This document shows, piece after piece, positions 25,995 to 35,522 of a stretch of DNA of 64,000 nt. Made by a program: the position numbers and the translations under genes. Numbering within the stretch: the stretch's first letter is position 1; every line of letters begins with the position of its first letter. Source of the DNA: Acidimicrobiaceae bacterium (GTDB lineage Bacteria; Actinomycetota; Acidimicrobiia; Acidimicrobiales; RAAP-2); NCBI GenBank assembly GCA_003161255.1, contig PMOQ01000059.1, forward strand, positions 17,254 through 81,253, written 5' to 3'. Below the pieces are notes generated by a model. The model did no database searches. It was not told the DNA's origin and was given only the letters and a program-made list of their open reading frames with translations.

Positions 25995-26010
25995 TGTACT
26001 GACCAGTACA
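25995..26010. promoter_or_regulatory. Palindromic operator TGTACTGACCAGTACA
   Basis: A perfect 16-bp palindrome with 7-bp arms in the 42-bp gap between the divergent SDR and E1 genes. A near-identical site, TGTTCCGACCGGTACA, sits before the acyl-CoA dehydrogenase at 29200-29215. Two related palindromes at promoters of one functional region suggest a common TetR-type repressor. Confidence 0.7.
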
Positions 26011-26021
26011 CTACGCGGCTC

Positions 26022-27986
26022 GTGTTCCAGACAACGGAGCTCCTTGAAATGCACCGGCGGATGCTCGTCATCCGCGGGTTCGAGGAACGGGTCGCGGCCC
26101 TGTACCGCGACGGCGAGGTGCCAGGGTTCGTCCACCTGTCAACCGGGCAGGAGGCGTCTGCGGTGGGCGCATGCTGGCCGCTCCGGCCCGCCGACGTGAT
26201 CACCTCGACGCATCGCGGCCATGGGCATTGCCTGGCCAAGGGCCTGGATCCCTTCGGCATGTTCGCGGAGTTGATGGCGAAGGCGGAGGGGACCAATCGC
26301 GGACGCGGGGGCTCGATGCACATCGCCGATCCGACGATCGGCATCTTCGGCGCCAACGGGATCGTGGCGGCCGGGCTGCCCATCGCCGCTGGTGCGGCGA
26401 CTGCCGCGCAGCTGCGACAAGACGGCAGCGTCGCGGTGGCGTTCTTCGGGGACGGCGCGGTGGCCCAAGGTGCCTTCCACGAGGCGGTCAACCTGGCCGC
26501 CGTCCAGCGATTGCCGGTGATCTTCTTCTGCGAGAACAACGGCTATGCCGAATTCTCTCCCGCGGCGACCCAGCACGCGGCACCCCTCGAACGGCGGGCG
26601 GCCGGCTACGGGGTGGCCTTCGTCGCCGTCGATGGCAACGACGTCGTAGCCGCGGCAATGGCGATGCAGGACATCGTCGAGGCGACTCGGGCCGGAGCGG
26701 GCCCGACCATCGTGGAGGCGACAACGTACCGGTGGCACGGCCACTACGAGGGCGACCCGCAGCGATACCGATCACCCGAGGAGGTCCAAGCGTGGGAGAC
26801 CCGGGACCCGATCCTCGTCCACGCCAGCCGGCTTCACGCGACGGGCGTCGGTGACGACGAGATCCAAGCGCTGGAGTCGTCGGTTGCTGCGCAGCTGGAC
26901 CAAGCGGTCGAGGCAGCCCGGCGGTTGGAGGCTCCGGCCGCCGATAGCTTGACCGACTTCGTCACACGCCCGAGGCCGGCTTATCCCGAGCTCCCCACCC
27001 CGGACGCCGACGCGCCGGTCTTCCGCACAATGGACGCGATCCGCACCGCCCTCGAGACCGAGCTCACCAACGACGAGCGCGTCTTCGTGGCCGGCATCGA
27101 CGTCGGCGCAGGTGGCAACGTCTTCGGGCTGACGCGTGGGCTGCGGGATCGATTCGGTGATCGGGTGCGCGACACCCCCATCTCGGAGACCGCCATCATC
27201 GGCCTGGGAGTTGGCGCTGCGATGGCCGGCATGCGCCCGGTGGTCGAGCTGATGTATCTCGACTTCATCGGTGTCTGTCTCGACCAGCTGCTCAACCAAG
27301 CGGCGAAGCTGCCGTTCATGACCGGTGGCGCCGCGCAGATGGCCCTGACGGTGCGCACCCAGTTCGGCGCCGGACGCTCCTCCGGCAGCCAGCACTCGCA
27401 GAGTCTGGAGGCGCTCCTGGCCCACATCCCCGGGCTCACCGTCGTCATGCCGTCGACCCCAGCCGACACCTACGGGCTGCTGCGTGCTGCGATCCAGGAC
27501 CCCAACCCGGTCGTATTCATCGAGAACCGGCTCCTCTACGGCATGAAAGGTCCGCAACCGCCGACCGAGCACATCGTCCCGATCGGCAAGTCGGCGGTCG
27601 TGCGAGCGGGGACCGACGTCACCGTTGTCTCGGTCTCCCGGATGGTTCACTCGGCGATCGCAGCCGCCGAGTGCCTGGCGGGTGAGGGTATCTCGGTCGA
27701 GGTGATCGACCTGCGAACCGTCGCCCCCCTCGACATGGTTCCGATCCTCGACTCAGTTCACAAGACGAGCCGGATACTGATCGCGCACGAAGCCGTTCTA
27801 CCGTTCGGAATCGGCGCCGAGATCGCCGCCACGGTCGCCCGCGAGGCATTCTGGGACCTCGACGCGCCGATCCACCGGATCGGTGCTGCGGCAACCCCGT
27901 CCCCGTACGCGCCGACCCTCGAACGCGCGTGGCTTCCCGACGAGGACGACATCGAACAGGCCATCCGCCGCCTGGCCGAGATCTGA
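26022..27986 (+). CDS. Fused E1 alpha-beta 2-oxoacid dehydrogenase (654 aa)
   Basis: Thiamine-diphosphate E1 component with alpha and beta subunits in one chain. The alpha part (about residues 1-330) has the ThDP motif FFGDGAVAQGAFHEAVNLAA with ENNGYAEFS. The beta part (from about 345) has RDTPISETAIIGLGVGAAMAG and ends in the transketolase C-domain. GTG 26022 is chosen because TELLEMHRRMLVIRGFEERV matches the conserved E1-alpha start; ATG 26049 would cut it. The GTG lies 12 bases after the palindrome, implying an almost leaderless transcript. No E2 or E3 gene is nearby. It resembles acetoin or branched-chain type E1. Confidence 0.9.
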   Translation: MFQTTELLEMHRRMLVIRGFEERVAALYRDGEVPGFVHLSTGQEASAVGACWPLRPADVITSTHRGHGHCLAKGLDPFGMFAELMAKAEGTNRGRGGSMHIADPTIGIFGANGIVAAGLPIAAGAATAAQLRQDGSVAVAFFGDGAVAQGAFHEAVNLAAVQRLPVIFFCENNGYAEFSPAATQHAAPLERRAAGYGVAFVAVDGNDVVAAAMAMQDIVEATRAGAGPTIVEATTYRWHGHYEGDPQRYRSPEEVQAWETRDPILVHASRLHATGVGDDEIQALESSVAAQLDQAVEAARRLEAPAADSLTDFVTRPRPAYPELPTPDADAPVFRTMDAIRTALETELTNDERVFVAGIDVGAGGNVFGLTRGLRDRFGDRVRDTPISETAIIGLGVGAAMAGMRPVVELMYLDFIGVCLDQLLNQAAKLPFMTGGAAQMALTVRTQFGAGRSSGSQHSQSLEALLAHIPGLTVVMPSTPADTYGLLRAAIQDPNPVVFIENRLLYGMKGPQPPTEHIVPIGKSAVVRAGTDVTVVSVSRMVHSAIAAAECLAGEGISVEVIDLRTVAPLDMVPILDSVHKTSRILIAHEAVLPFGIGAEIAATVAREAFWDLDAPIHRIGAAATPSPYAPTLERAWLPDEDDIEQAIRRLAEI

Positions 27987-27990
27987 GCCG

Positions 27991-28007
27991 CCCTCCGGCC
28001 AGGAGGG
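27991..28007. terminator. Weak hairpin between convergent genes
   Basis: CCCTCC and GGAGGG pair around a 5-base loop in the 51-bp gap between the E1 gene and the convergent acyl-CoA dehydrogenase. There is no clear T-run. Confidence 0.35.
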
Positions 28008-28037
28008 TGCGTTAGAGAAATCGACGCCGCGGGGAAA

Positions 28038-29186
28038 TCAGCAGCCGAGCTCGCGCGCGATCACCAGGTGCTGTATCTCGTTCGTGCCTTCGCCGATCTC
28101 GAGGACCTTGGCGTCGCAGTAGAAGCGAGCGACCGGGGAGTCGAGCATGTAGCCGAGCCCTCCGTGGATCTGGACGGCCTCCGAGGCCGCCCACGTGGCC
28201 AGCCGGCTCGCCTTCAATTTCGCCATCGACGCCTCTTTGAGGAAGGGCTGTCCGTTGTCGCGCAGGGACGCGGCCCGGTAGGTCAGCCATCGTGCCGCCT
28301 CCAATTCGGTCGCGATGTCGGCCAGCTTGAACTGGATCGCCTGGAACCTGGCTATGGGCTGGCCGAACTGCACCCGCTGCTTGGCATAGTCCGTGGCCAT
28401 GTCCAGCACGGCCTGAACGAGGCTGAGCGATAGGGCCGCGATCGAGATCCGCCCAACCTCGAGGGTCTGCAGAAACTGTCTGAGCCCCATGTCCGGATCT
28501 CCGACGAGGCGATCCTCGGGGACCCAGACGTCGTCGAAGTAGAGCTCACGGGTGTCAAGGCCACGCCAGCCGATGCCGCGCATCTTCGGGCCCATGGTGA
28601 ACCCGGGCGTGTCCTTCTCCACGACGAAGCTCGCGAACTTGGGCGCCTGCCCTTCGGGCGACTCCGTGCGGGCAAGCAATGTCACCCCGAAGGACATGTC
28701 CGTGCCGGCATTGGAGATGAATGTCTTGGCGCCGTTGATGAGCCAACCCCCGTCGCGCCGCTCGGCCCGCGTGCGAATGCCGCGGGCATCGGATCCGGCT
28801 TCGGACTCGGTCAACCCGAATGCGCCGAGGGCGGATCCCTCGGCCAGCGGTCGGAGCCACCGCTCCCGCTGCTCGTCGCTGCCGAAAAGGTAGAGCGGCA
28901 ACGACCCGATGGTCACGTGTGCCTGCCACGCGGCGGCCACCGACTGGTCGGCGTGCCCGATCTGCTCCATGGCGGCGACAAAGCCGACGGTGGACATCCC
29001 AATGCCACCCCACTCCTCGGGGATCAGGATGCCGAGAAGGCCAAGACTCCCCATCTCCCGCAGCAGGTCGGTCGGACAACGGGCCTCTTCCCACGCCAGG
29101 GGCGCGCGGGTCGCGATCTCCTTCTGTGCGAACTCGCGGCACAGGTCGACGAGCACCCGTTCGGATTCGGTGAGCGAGAAGTCCAC
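28038..29186 (-). CDS. Acyl-CoA dehydrogenase (382 aa)
   Basis: Medium/short-branched acyl-CoA dehydrogenase of standard length: IPEEWGGIGMSTVGF, FGLTESEAGSDARGI, INGAKTFISNAGTD and the catalytic-Glu region YCDAKVLEIGEGTNEIQHLV. GTG 29186 starts at MDFSLTESERVLVD, the normal family start, with AGGA eight bases upstream. The palindrome at 29200-29215 is right at its promoter. Convergent with the fused E1 gene. Confidence 0.95.
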   Translation of the reverse strand: MDFSLTESERVLVDLCREFAQKEIATRAPLAWEEARCPTDLLREMGSLGLLGILIPEEWGGIGMSTVGFVAAMEQIGHADQSVAAAWQAHVTIGSLPLYLFGSDEQRERWLRPLAEGSALGAFGLTESEAGSDARGIRTRAERRDGGWLINGAKTFISNAGTDMSFGVTLLARTESPEGQAPKFASFVVEKDTPGFTMGPKMRGIGWRGLDTRELYFDDVWVPEDRLVGDPDMGLRQFLQTLEVGRISIAALSLSLVQAVLDMATDYAKQRVQFGQPIARFQAIQFKLADIATELEAARWLTYRAASLRDNGQPFLKEASMAKLKASRLATWAASEAVQIHGGLGYMLDSPVARFYCDAKVLEIGEGTNEIQHLVIARELGC

Positions 29187-29199
29187 GAGCCGATCCTAT

Positions 29200-29215
29200 T
29201 GTTCCGACCGGTACA
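29200..29215. promoter_or_regulatory. Palindromic operator TGTTCCGACCGGTACA
   Basis: Sixteen bases with one mismatch in the arms, matching the site at 25995-26010 at 13 of 16 positions, including both TGT/ACA ends and the central GACC. It is 14 bp upstream of the acyl-CoA dehydrogenase start, where a bound repressor would block transcription. Confidence 0.65.
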
Positions 29216-29295
29216 ACACTCGATCGTTCATTCCTCTTCTCTTGTGGTCTTGCTCTATCTCCCGTGTCCTCTTTCTTCTATGCGACGTTCTCGCG

Positions 29296-30117
29296 CTACG
29301 CGCCGACCCGGTCGAGCAGTTCACTGGCCCGCTCCACCGAACGGCGTACCGCGGGGTGGTAACCCTCTTCCTCGATTCGGGGGCCCATGACCTCGAGGTC
29401 GAATGAGCCCTCGAACCCGGCATCGAGCACCATCGCCAGGAGCCGCTCCAGAGGGATGTCTCCGTCACCGGGCACCGCCCGGTCGCCGGTCTGTGTGGTC
29501 CCGATCACGTAGTCGGAGATCTGGGTGAGCCCGACCAGGTCGATGTTCGCGCGGACGACCTGCTCCAAGCCCCGTTCATACCAGCACGACTGGAGGTCGA
29601 GCATCACTTTGGTTCCCGCGGCTCGGGCCACAGCCATGGCGTCGCGCTGCCAGAAGACGAAGCTGATGTCCGAGCGCAGGGGGTTGGTCGGCTCGAGGAG
29701 CAGTGGAACACCCAGCTCGGCGGCTCGGGCCACCGCAGGAGCCACCAGCTCGGCGAGGGCGTCGACCGCGGCGCCCCATGTGAGGCTGGTCGCCGCGCCG
29801 CTGCACACGTAGACGGTGGCCGCGTGAACCGACGACGCGAAGTCCACGGTCTCGACAGTTCGCGCTTGGTCCTCACCCCACGAGCCGACGGCTCGGTCAG
29901 CGTCAAGCGGCCGATAGGTGGGACCGAAGATGGTGGACACCCGCAGTCCGGCACCGTTCACCATCTCCCGGGCTTCGTCCCACCCGACCTCGTCGATCTT
30001 CGGAAGAATCAGCGCGACGTGGTCGATACCGAGGTCTCGCCACATCGCGATGTCCTCCGCGAGTGGTTGGCGGTAGGACGAGACCGAGTTGACCGACAGG
30101 CGTGGGTGGGCGAACAC
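29296..30117 (-). CDS. Sugar-phosphate isomerase/epimerase-like TIM barrel (273 aa)
   Basis: Xylose-isomerase-like TIM-barrel protein (AP endonuclease 2 family). LLLEPTNPL, KVMLDLQSCWYE, ISDYVIGT and FDLEVMGPRIEEEG provide the acidic and His/Asp metal positions spread along the barrel. GTG 30117 begins MFAHPRLSVNSVSSYRQPL, a normal first strand. It sits between the CoA transferase and the acyl-CoA dehydrogenase on the same strand, but what it isomerises is not evident. Confidence 0.82.
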   Translation of the reverse strand: MFAHPRLSVNSVSSYRQPLAEDIAMWRDLGIDHVALILPKIDEVGWDEAREMVNGAGLRVSTIFGPTYRPLDADRAVGSWGEDQARTVETVDFASSVHAATVYVCSGAATSLTWGAAVDALAELVAPAVARAAELGVPLLLEPTNPLRSDISFVFWQRDAMAVARAAGTKVMLDLQSCWYERGLEQVVRANIDLVGLTQISDYVIGTTQTGDRAVPGDGDIPLERLLAMVLDAGFEGSFDLEVMGPRIEEEGYHPAVRRSVERASELLDRVGA

Positions 30118-30183
30118 AGTGCGGAATGTAGTCAGCGCCGCCCCGCCGCGGCGACACCGGAGGGAAGCAGAACCCGACCGTGC

Positions 30184-31308
30184 CTATTCAGCCGATTCGC
30201 GCTGACGGACCACGCCCGCCAACCCTGCCGGATCGACCCCGATCTCGCCCAAGACCGCGTCGGTGTGCGCCCCGGGCAATGCCGGGACGCCCGCGATCGG
30301 CTTGGTGCGCGAGTAGCGAGGCGACGGCGATGGCTGCAGGACTCCGTCGATCTCGACGAACGTCCCCCGGGCCTGATGGTGCGGGTGCAGTGGGGCCTCG
30401 CTCAAGCTCAGGACCGGCGTCGCGCAGGTCTGAGGGTCGACGATCTCCCTCTCCCACTCCACACGCGTCTTCTCGCGGAACCGCTCGGCCATCACCTCTG
30501 CGTGGGCGGCCCATGTTTCGGCCGAGTCACCCTGGGGCACGTCTACCGCCATCCTGCGGGTCAGCTCGTCGTAGAACCGCGGCTCCATCGCTCCGACCGC
30601 GATGTGGCCGCCATCGGAGGTCTCGTACGCGCGGTAGTAGTGGGCTGCGCCGTCGAGCACGTTGGCGCAGCGGCGATCCTCCCACCGGCCTTCGGCCAAG
30701 AGGCCGTAGAACGGGGTCATCAAGGTGACCACGCCGTCGACCATGGCCACGTCGACGACCTGACCCTTCCCCGATTGACGGGCCTCGAGGATGCCGCTCA
30801 AGAGGCCGACGGCGAGCAGCATCCCGCCGCCGCCGTAGTCGCCGACAAGGTTGAGCGGTGGCAAAGGCAAGTCCGCCGTCCCTATGGCGTGCAGTGCGCC
30901 GGACATGGCGAGGTAGTTGATGTCGTGCCCGGCCATCGGGGCCAGCGGACCGTCCTGTCCGTACCCGGTCATCCGGGCGTAGATGAGGCGGGCATTCCGA
31001 GCCAGTAGGTCGTCGGGCCCGAGGCCGATGCGTTCGAGTGCCCCCGGCCGGAACACGTCGACGAAGGCATCTGCCCCGGTGACAAGGGTGCGCACCAGCT
31101 CGGCACCTCGGGCGTCCTTCACGTCGACGGCGATCGACCGCTGGCTCCGCCGGACGACTCGGTCGACGAACTCGGTCTGGTCAACCTCCTCGATGCGGTC
31201 GACTCGAATGACGTCGGCTCCGAGGTCTCCGAGGACCATCCCGGCAAACGGGCCGGGCCCCAAACCGGCCATCATGACGATGCGGATGCCGGAGAGCGGG
31301 CCCCCCAC
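30184..31308 (-). CDS. CaiB/BaiF CoA-transferase family, racemase-like (374 aa)
   Basis: Family III CoA-transferase fold. GHDINYLAMSGALHAIG and NLVGDYGGGGMLLAVG carry the His and Asp pair of alpha-methylacyl-CoA racemase, so racemisation of 2-methyl-branched acyl-CoA is the most likely activity, rather than CoA transfer. GTG 31308 shares one base with the TAG of the enoyl-CoA hydratase. Such a racemase supports beta-oxidation of methyl-branched or isoprenoid chains, matching the surrounding SDR-thiolase-hydratase unit. Confidence 0.9.
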   Translation of the reverse strand: MGGPLSGIRIVMMAGLGPGPFAGMVLGDLGADVIRVDRIEEVDQTEFVDRVVRRSQRSIAVDVKDARGAELVRTLVTGADAFVDVFRPGALERIGLGPDDLLARNARLIYARMTGYGQDGPLAPMAGHDINYLAMSGALHAIGTADLPLPPLNLVGDYGGGGMLLAVGLLSGILEARQSGKGQVVDVAMVDGVVTLMTPFYGLLAEGRWEDRRCANVLDGAAHYYRAYETSDGGHIAVGAMEPRFYDELTRRMAVDVPQGDSAETWAAHAEVMAERFREKTRVEWEREIVDPQTCATPVLSLSEAPLHPHHQARGTFVEIDGVLQPSPSPRYSRTKPIAGVPALPGAHTDAVLGEIGVDPAGLAGVVRQRESAE

Positions 31309-32084
31309 TACCTGGCGGCCCAGCGCTCTCGGGCGTCGGCGGCCTCCCGGGTTGCGTGCGTGATCACCTGGTTGCGGTTCTCCAGCTCGACCGCGGCAGC
31401 CAGGTCGGACGCGTCGGTGTTGACCTGGAGTGTCCGCTTCGTCATCTGGACACCGAGCGGGGAGAGTGCCGCGATCTCAGAGGCCCGCTCGAGGGCGCGA
31501 TCGAGCAACTGGTCGTCTTCGACGAGTTCACTCACGAGGCCCCGTTGGAAGGCCTCGTCGGCCGAGACGTTGCGACCGGTCAGCATCCAGTCGGCGGCGA
31601 CGCTGAGCCCGACGGTGCGGGGCAGGAAGTAGCTCATGCCCATCTCGGCGCCGGAGAGCCCGAGGAGGATGGCGGCGTTCGCGAACGACGCGGATGCCGA
31701 GCAGATCCGCACGTCGGAGGCAAGGCACATTGCCAGCCCGGCACCGACGGCAGGCCCGTTGACCGCTGCGATGACGGGCTGCGGGAGGGCGCGGACCGCC
31801 TTGGGCAACGCCGCCATCATCTCTTGGAAGCGCATCCGGTCGATCGCCGGATCGGTCGCGTCGAGCATGCTCGGGCCGAAATCGCGCACATCGATGCCGG
31901 AACAAAACCCCCGGCCGGCACCGGTGAGGATCACGACGCGGACATCGTGATCGGTGGCCAGGGTGCCGAACGCCCGTTGCAACTCCCCCACGAGCTCCTC
32001 GTTGAGCGCGTTGAGGCGTTCGGGCCGGTTCAATCGCAGGAGCACCACACCGTCGCTCGGCGCCTCCCGGACGAGCGTCGTCAA
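31308..32084 (-). CDS. Enoyl-CoA hydratase/isomerase (258 aa)
   Basis: Crotonase-fold protein: [15 protein letters not shown], the oxyanion segments [14 protein letters not shown] and [19 protein letters not shown], and [18 protein letters not shown] 32084 overlaps the thiolase TGA as TTGA with GGAG five bases upstream, and begins just before the conserved first strand; no ATG or GTG is better placed. Part of the chain SDR (33287), thiolase, hydratase, racemase, each coupled to the next. Confidence 0.9.
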   Translation of the reverse strand: MTTLVREAPSDGVVLLRLNRPERLNALNEELVGELQRAFGTLATDHDVRVVILTGAGRGFCSGIDVRDFGPSMLDATDPAIDRMRFQEMMAALPKAVRALPQPVIAAVNGPAVGAGLAMCLASDVRICSASASFANAAILLGLSGAEMGMSYFLPRTVGLSVAADWMLTGRNVSADEAFQRGLVSELVEDDQLLDRALERASEIAALSPLGVQMTKRTLQVNTDASDLAAAVELENRNQVITHATREAADARERWAAR

Positions 32085-33283
32085 ACGCGCTCCAAGACGG
32101 TGGCCGTGCCCATGCCCCCTCCGGTGCACATCGCGACCAGGCCTACGTTGAGGTCTCGTCGCTCGAGCTCGTCGAGAAGGGTGCCGATGAGCATGGCGCC
32201 GGTGGCGCCGATCGGATGGCCGAGCGCTATCGCGCCACCGTTCACGTTCACCCGTTGCGGGTCCAGCCCGAGGTCCCGCATGGTCTTGAGCGGCACCGCT
32301 GCGAACGCCTCGTTGACCTCCCACAGGTCGATGTCCGCGACCGCCATCCCTGCCTTGGCCAGGCAGCGCTCGGATGCGGGACCGGGAGCCGTGAGCATGA
32401 TGACGGGCTCCGAGCCCACCGCGGCGGTGGCCCTGACACGGCCCCGGGGCGTCACGCCGTTGGCACGAACCCAGCGGTCCGACGCCACGACCGCCGCCGC
32501 AGCCCCGTCGACGACGCCCGAGGAGTTGCCGGCATGGTGCACGTGCTCGACCCACTCCACCTTCGGATACTTCGACAGCGCCATCTCGTCATAGGTCTCG
32601 CCCTGCTCGGCAAATGCAGGACGCAGCTTTGACAGGCCCTCGAGTGTCGTTCCCGGCCGAGGGTGCTCGTCGTGATCGAGCACAACCTCGGCGTCGGGAC
32701 CGACCACCGGGATGATCCCCCGGTTGAACCGGCCTTCCTCGATGGCGGCGGCGGCCCGCTGCTGGCTCTCGGCCGCGAAGGTGTCGACGTCGGTCCTCGA
32801 GAACCCCTCGATGGTGGCGATCAGGTCGGCCGAGATGCCTTGCGGCACCGTCGGGAACCGCTCCCTGAAGGCGGGGTTGTCGCCGTCGATGGTGGCCGAG
32901 CCGACGGTGAGGTTCCACCGGGACATCGATTCGACGCCTCCGGCCACGACCAGGTCCTGATGCCCGCTGCCGACTCCCATCGCCGCCACGGTGATCGCCT
33001 GCTGCGCGGAGCCACAGAAGCGGTTGAGCGTCATGCCCGGGACCGTCTCGGGCCATCCGGCCATCAGTGTGGCCAGCCTCCCGACGGCCTCGTGGTCGCC
33101 GGCCAAGATCCCGTTGCCGGCGATGACATCATCGACCTCTAGCGGATCGAAGCCGACCCGTTCCTGCAACGCCCGCAGGCATTGGGCCAACAGCTCTTGG
33201 GGGTGCACGTCATGGAGCCCGCCGTCGGGGCGTCCCTTGCCCCGGGGGGTGCGGACGACGTCGATGATCCATGCGTCGCCCAT
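32081..33283 (-). CDS. Acetyl-CoA acyltransferase, thiolase (400 aa)
   Basis: Degradative thiolase. [14 protein letters not shown] holds the nucleophile Cys, [12 protein letters not shown] and [15 protein letters not shown] the His region, and [14 protein letters not shown] the second catalytic Cys. Full family length. Start ATG 33283 lies three bases after the SDR stop. It would carry out the final cleavage step of the beta-oxidation set encoded by this operon. Confidence 0.95.
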   Translation of the reverse strand: MGDAWIIDVVRTPRGKGRPDGGLHDVHPQELLAQCLRALQERVGFDPLEVDDVIAGNGILAGDHEAVGRLATLMAGWPETVPGMTLNRFCGSAQQAITVAAMGVGSGHQDLVVAGGVESMSRWNLTVGSATIDGDNPAFRERFPTVPQGISADLIATIEGFSRTDVDTFAAESQQRAAAAIEEGRFNRGIIPVVGPDAEVVLDHDEHPRPGTTLEGLSKLRPAFAEQGETYDEMALSKYPKVEWVEHVHHAGNSSGVVDGAAAAVVASDRWVRANGVTPRGRVRATAAVGSEPVIMLTAPGPASERCLAKAGMAVADIDLWEVNEAFAAVPLKTMRDLGLDPQRVNVNGGAIALGHPIGATGAMLIGTLLDELERRDLNVGLVAMCTGGGMGTATVLERV

Positions 33284-33286
33284 CGG

Positions 33287-34183
33287 CTAGTTGGCTTCGT
33301 GGAAGAACGTGCGGGGCCGGGCGTCGACCAGGAGCTTGCGGACGATCGACCCGACCTCCTCGGCCGATTCCACGGGCTTGGTCGTCGGGCCGCGATGCCA
33401 ACCCTCGGCGACCGCGAGCACCATTCCGGATGCCTCGATCACCTGCCCCGTCACATCGGCCGAGTCCGCGGAAGCCAGCCAGGTGACGACGGGCGAGACC
33501 CAGGTCGGCGCGAAGTTTGCCTTCACCTCGTCCGAGAGACCAGCGAGGTCGCCGGTCAGGCGGGTGAGTGCGCCGGGCGCGATGCAGTTGGCGGTGACGC
33601 CGTAGCGCCCGAGCTCTATCGCCGCGATCTGAGTGAACGCGGCGATGCCGGCCTTCGCAGCCCCGTAGTTGGTCTGACCGGCGTTGGCATATATGCCCGA
33701 CACCGAGGTGGTGTTGATCAACCGGGCGTCGTTGGTTTCCCCGGCCTTCGAGCGCTCACGCCAGTACGCGGCCGCGTGGTGGCTCGGCGCGAACGTGCCC
33801 TTGAGGTGGACACGGATCACCACGTCCCACTCCTCCTCGGACATCGTGAACACCATCCGGTCCCGAAGGATGCCGGCGTTGTTGACGAGGACGTCAAGCC
33901 CGCCGAACGTGTCGATGGCCTGCTGGATCAGACCGGCGGCACCGTCCCAGGAGCTGATGTCGTCGGTGTTCGCCACCGCCTCGCCACCGTCCGCCTTGAT
34001 CTCGTCCGCGACCTCTTGAGCGGGGCTGGCGTCGGCGCCCGTTCCGTCCCGGCTCCCACCCAGGTCGTTGACCACGACCTTGGCCCCGTGTTTGGCCAAC
34101 GACAGGGCGTACTCACGGCCAAGCCCACGGCCGCCCCCCGTCACGATGCAGACGCGACCCTCGCACAAACGGTCATCACTCAT
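33287..34183 (-). CDS. SDR, 3-hydroxyacyl-CoA dehydrogenase type (298 aa)
   Basis: Short-chain dehydrogenase of the MFE-2/17beta-HSD4 branch, with the long insert VVVNDLGGSRDGTGADASPAQ after strand 2 that marks this group. CIVTGGGRGLGREYA, LVNNAGILRDRM, INTTSVSG and YGAAKAG give the cofactor and catalytic sites. Role: oxidation of (3R)-hydroxyacyl-CoA. ATG 34183 shares the bases CATG with a divergent possible start at 34182 on the plus strand; the frame also extends 13 codons upstream. First gene of the SDR-thiolase-hydratase-racemase operon. Confidence 0.92.
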   Translation of the reverse strand: MSDDRLCEGRVCIVTGGGRGLGREYALSLAKHGAKVVVNDLGGSRDGTGADASPAQEVADEIKADGGEAVANTDDISSWDGAAGLIQQAIDTFGGLDVLVNNAGILRDRMVFTMSEEEWDVVIRVHLKGTFAPSHHAAAYWRERSKAGETNDARLINTTSVSGIYANAGQTNYGAAKAGIAAFTQIAAIELGRYGVTANCIAPGALTRLTGDLAGLSDEVKANFAPTWVSPVVTWLASADSADVTGQVIEASGMVLAVAEGWHRGPTTKPVESAEEVGSIVRKLLVDARPRTFFHEAN

Positions 34184-34202
34184 GAGTGCTATCCATATCA
34201 CG

Positions 34203-35498
34203 ATGGCTTGGGACTTCTCCACCGACCCCGAATATGCGGCCCAGCTGGAGTGGGTCTACACGTTCGTGCGCGAGGAGTGTGAGCCGCTCGACCTGATCAT
34301 CAAGGAGTCGCACGACCTCAACGATCCGGTGCGCCAGGCACTGATCCCACCGCTGCAGACGATCGTGAAGGAGCGGGGCCTGTGGGCCACCCATCTCGGG
34401 CCTCACCTGGGCGGACCCGGCCATGGGCAGGTCAAGCTGGGCCTGTTGAACGAGATTCTCGGACGATCCGAGTGCGCGCCGATCGTCTTCGGCTCGCAGG
34501 CACCGGACTCGGGGAACAGCGAGATCCTCGCCCACTACGGAAGCCCCGAGTTGAAGGAGCGTTACCTCGAGCCGCTCCTCGACAACCGCATCGTGTCGTG
34601 CTTCTCGATGACCGAGCCCCAGGGAGGGGCCGACCCGAAGGTCTTCACCGCCACGGCGGTCCAGGACGGCGATGAATGGGTGATCAACGGAGAGAAGTGG
34701 TTCTCGTCGTTCGCCGATATCGCCGCCTTCATCATCGTCATGGTGATGACCGATCCCGACGCTCCGCCCTACGAGCGCTACTCGATGTTCGTGCTGCCGC
34801 GGGAAACACCCGGCATCAACGTCCGGCGCAACGTCGGCCTCGGATATCAGCCCTTCGGCGGGGGACGCGAGGGGTTCGTGAGCTACGAGAACGTGCGAGT
34901 GGCCGCCGACCACATGCTGGGACCCCGCGGCGGTGCCTTCGTCGTGGCGCAGACCCGGCTCGGCGGTGGGCGCATCCACCACGCCATGCGCACCGTTGGG
35001 TTGGTTCGGCGCATCTTCGACATGCTCTGCGAGCGCGCCGTGTCGCGGTACACCCAGGGCGAGGTGCTGGCCAACAAGCAGCTCGTGCAGGAGATGATCG
35101 CCGACTCGTGGATGGAGATCGAGGCGTTTCGCCTGCTCACGCTGCAGACGGCCTGGAAGATCGACGAGTACAACGACTACCGGGCGGTCCGGGCCGACAT
35201 CTCGGCGGTGAAGGCCATGATGCAAAAGGTGCTCCACGACGTCTCCGCGAGGGCGCTGCAGATCCACGGCTCGTTGGGCACGACCCACGAGATGCCGTTC
35301 GTTCAGTACCTGGTCGAGTCGTTCGTGTTGGGACTGGCCGACGGACCGACCGAGGTGCACAAGGTGACCCTGGCCCGTCAGGTGCTCAAGGACTACAAGC
35401 CGGCTCCGGACCTCTTCCCTTCCGAGCACCTTCTGCGGTTGAAGGAGGCGGCGGAGGCCAAGGTGGCCGACAGGCTCAAGGGGATCCCGAGAGGCTGA
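34203..35498 (+). CDS. Acyl-CoA dehydrogenase, ACAD10/11-like (431 aa)
   Basis: Longer acyl-CoA dehydrogenase resembling the C-terminal half of ACAD10/ACAD11. FSMTEPQGGADPKVF, WVINGEKWFSSFADIA, QIHGSLGTTHEMPF and LADGPTEVHKVTLARQVL are characteristic (last three split here for clarity). ATG 34203 gives MAWDFSTDPEYAAQLEWV, a typical family start. ATG 34182 would add seven residues and overlap the divergent SDR start. The next gene on the other strand is an APH-type kinase, the domain fused to this dehydrogenase in animal ACAD10/11. Confidence 0.92.
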   Translation: MAWDFSTDPEYAAQLEWVYTFVREECEPLDLIIKESHDLNDPVRQALIPPLQTIVKERGLWATHLGPHLGGPGHGQVKLGLLNEILGRSECAPIVFGSQAPDSGNSEILAHYGSPELKERYLEPLLDNRIVSCFSMTEPQGGADPKVFTATAVQDGDEWVINGEKWFSSFADIAAFIIVMVMTDPDAPPYERYSMFVLPRETPGINVRRNVGLGYQPFGGGREGFVSYENVRVAADHMLGPRGGAFVVAQTRLGGGRIHHAMRTVGLVRRIFDMLCERAVSRYTQGEVLANKQLVQEMIADSWMEIEAFRLLTLQTAWKIDEYNDYRAVRADISAVKAMMQKVLHDVSARALQIHGSLGTTHEMPFVQYLVESFVLGLADGPTEVHKVTLARQVLKDYKPAPDLFPSEHLLRLKEAAEAKVADRLKGIPRG

Positions 35499-35522
35499 CC
35501 CGGGGCGAGCACCCGACCGGGG

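Noticed and set aside
25317..26021. N-terminal extension of the E1 frame to 889 codons
   Set aside because: The extra part is antisense to an SDR with intact motifs and has no E1-like sequence; the operator palindrome also lies within it.
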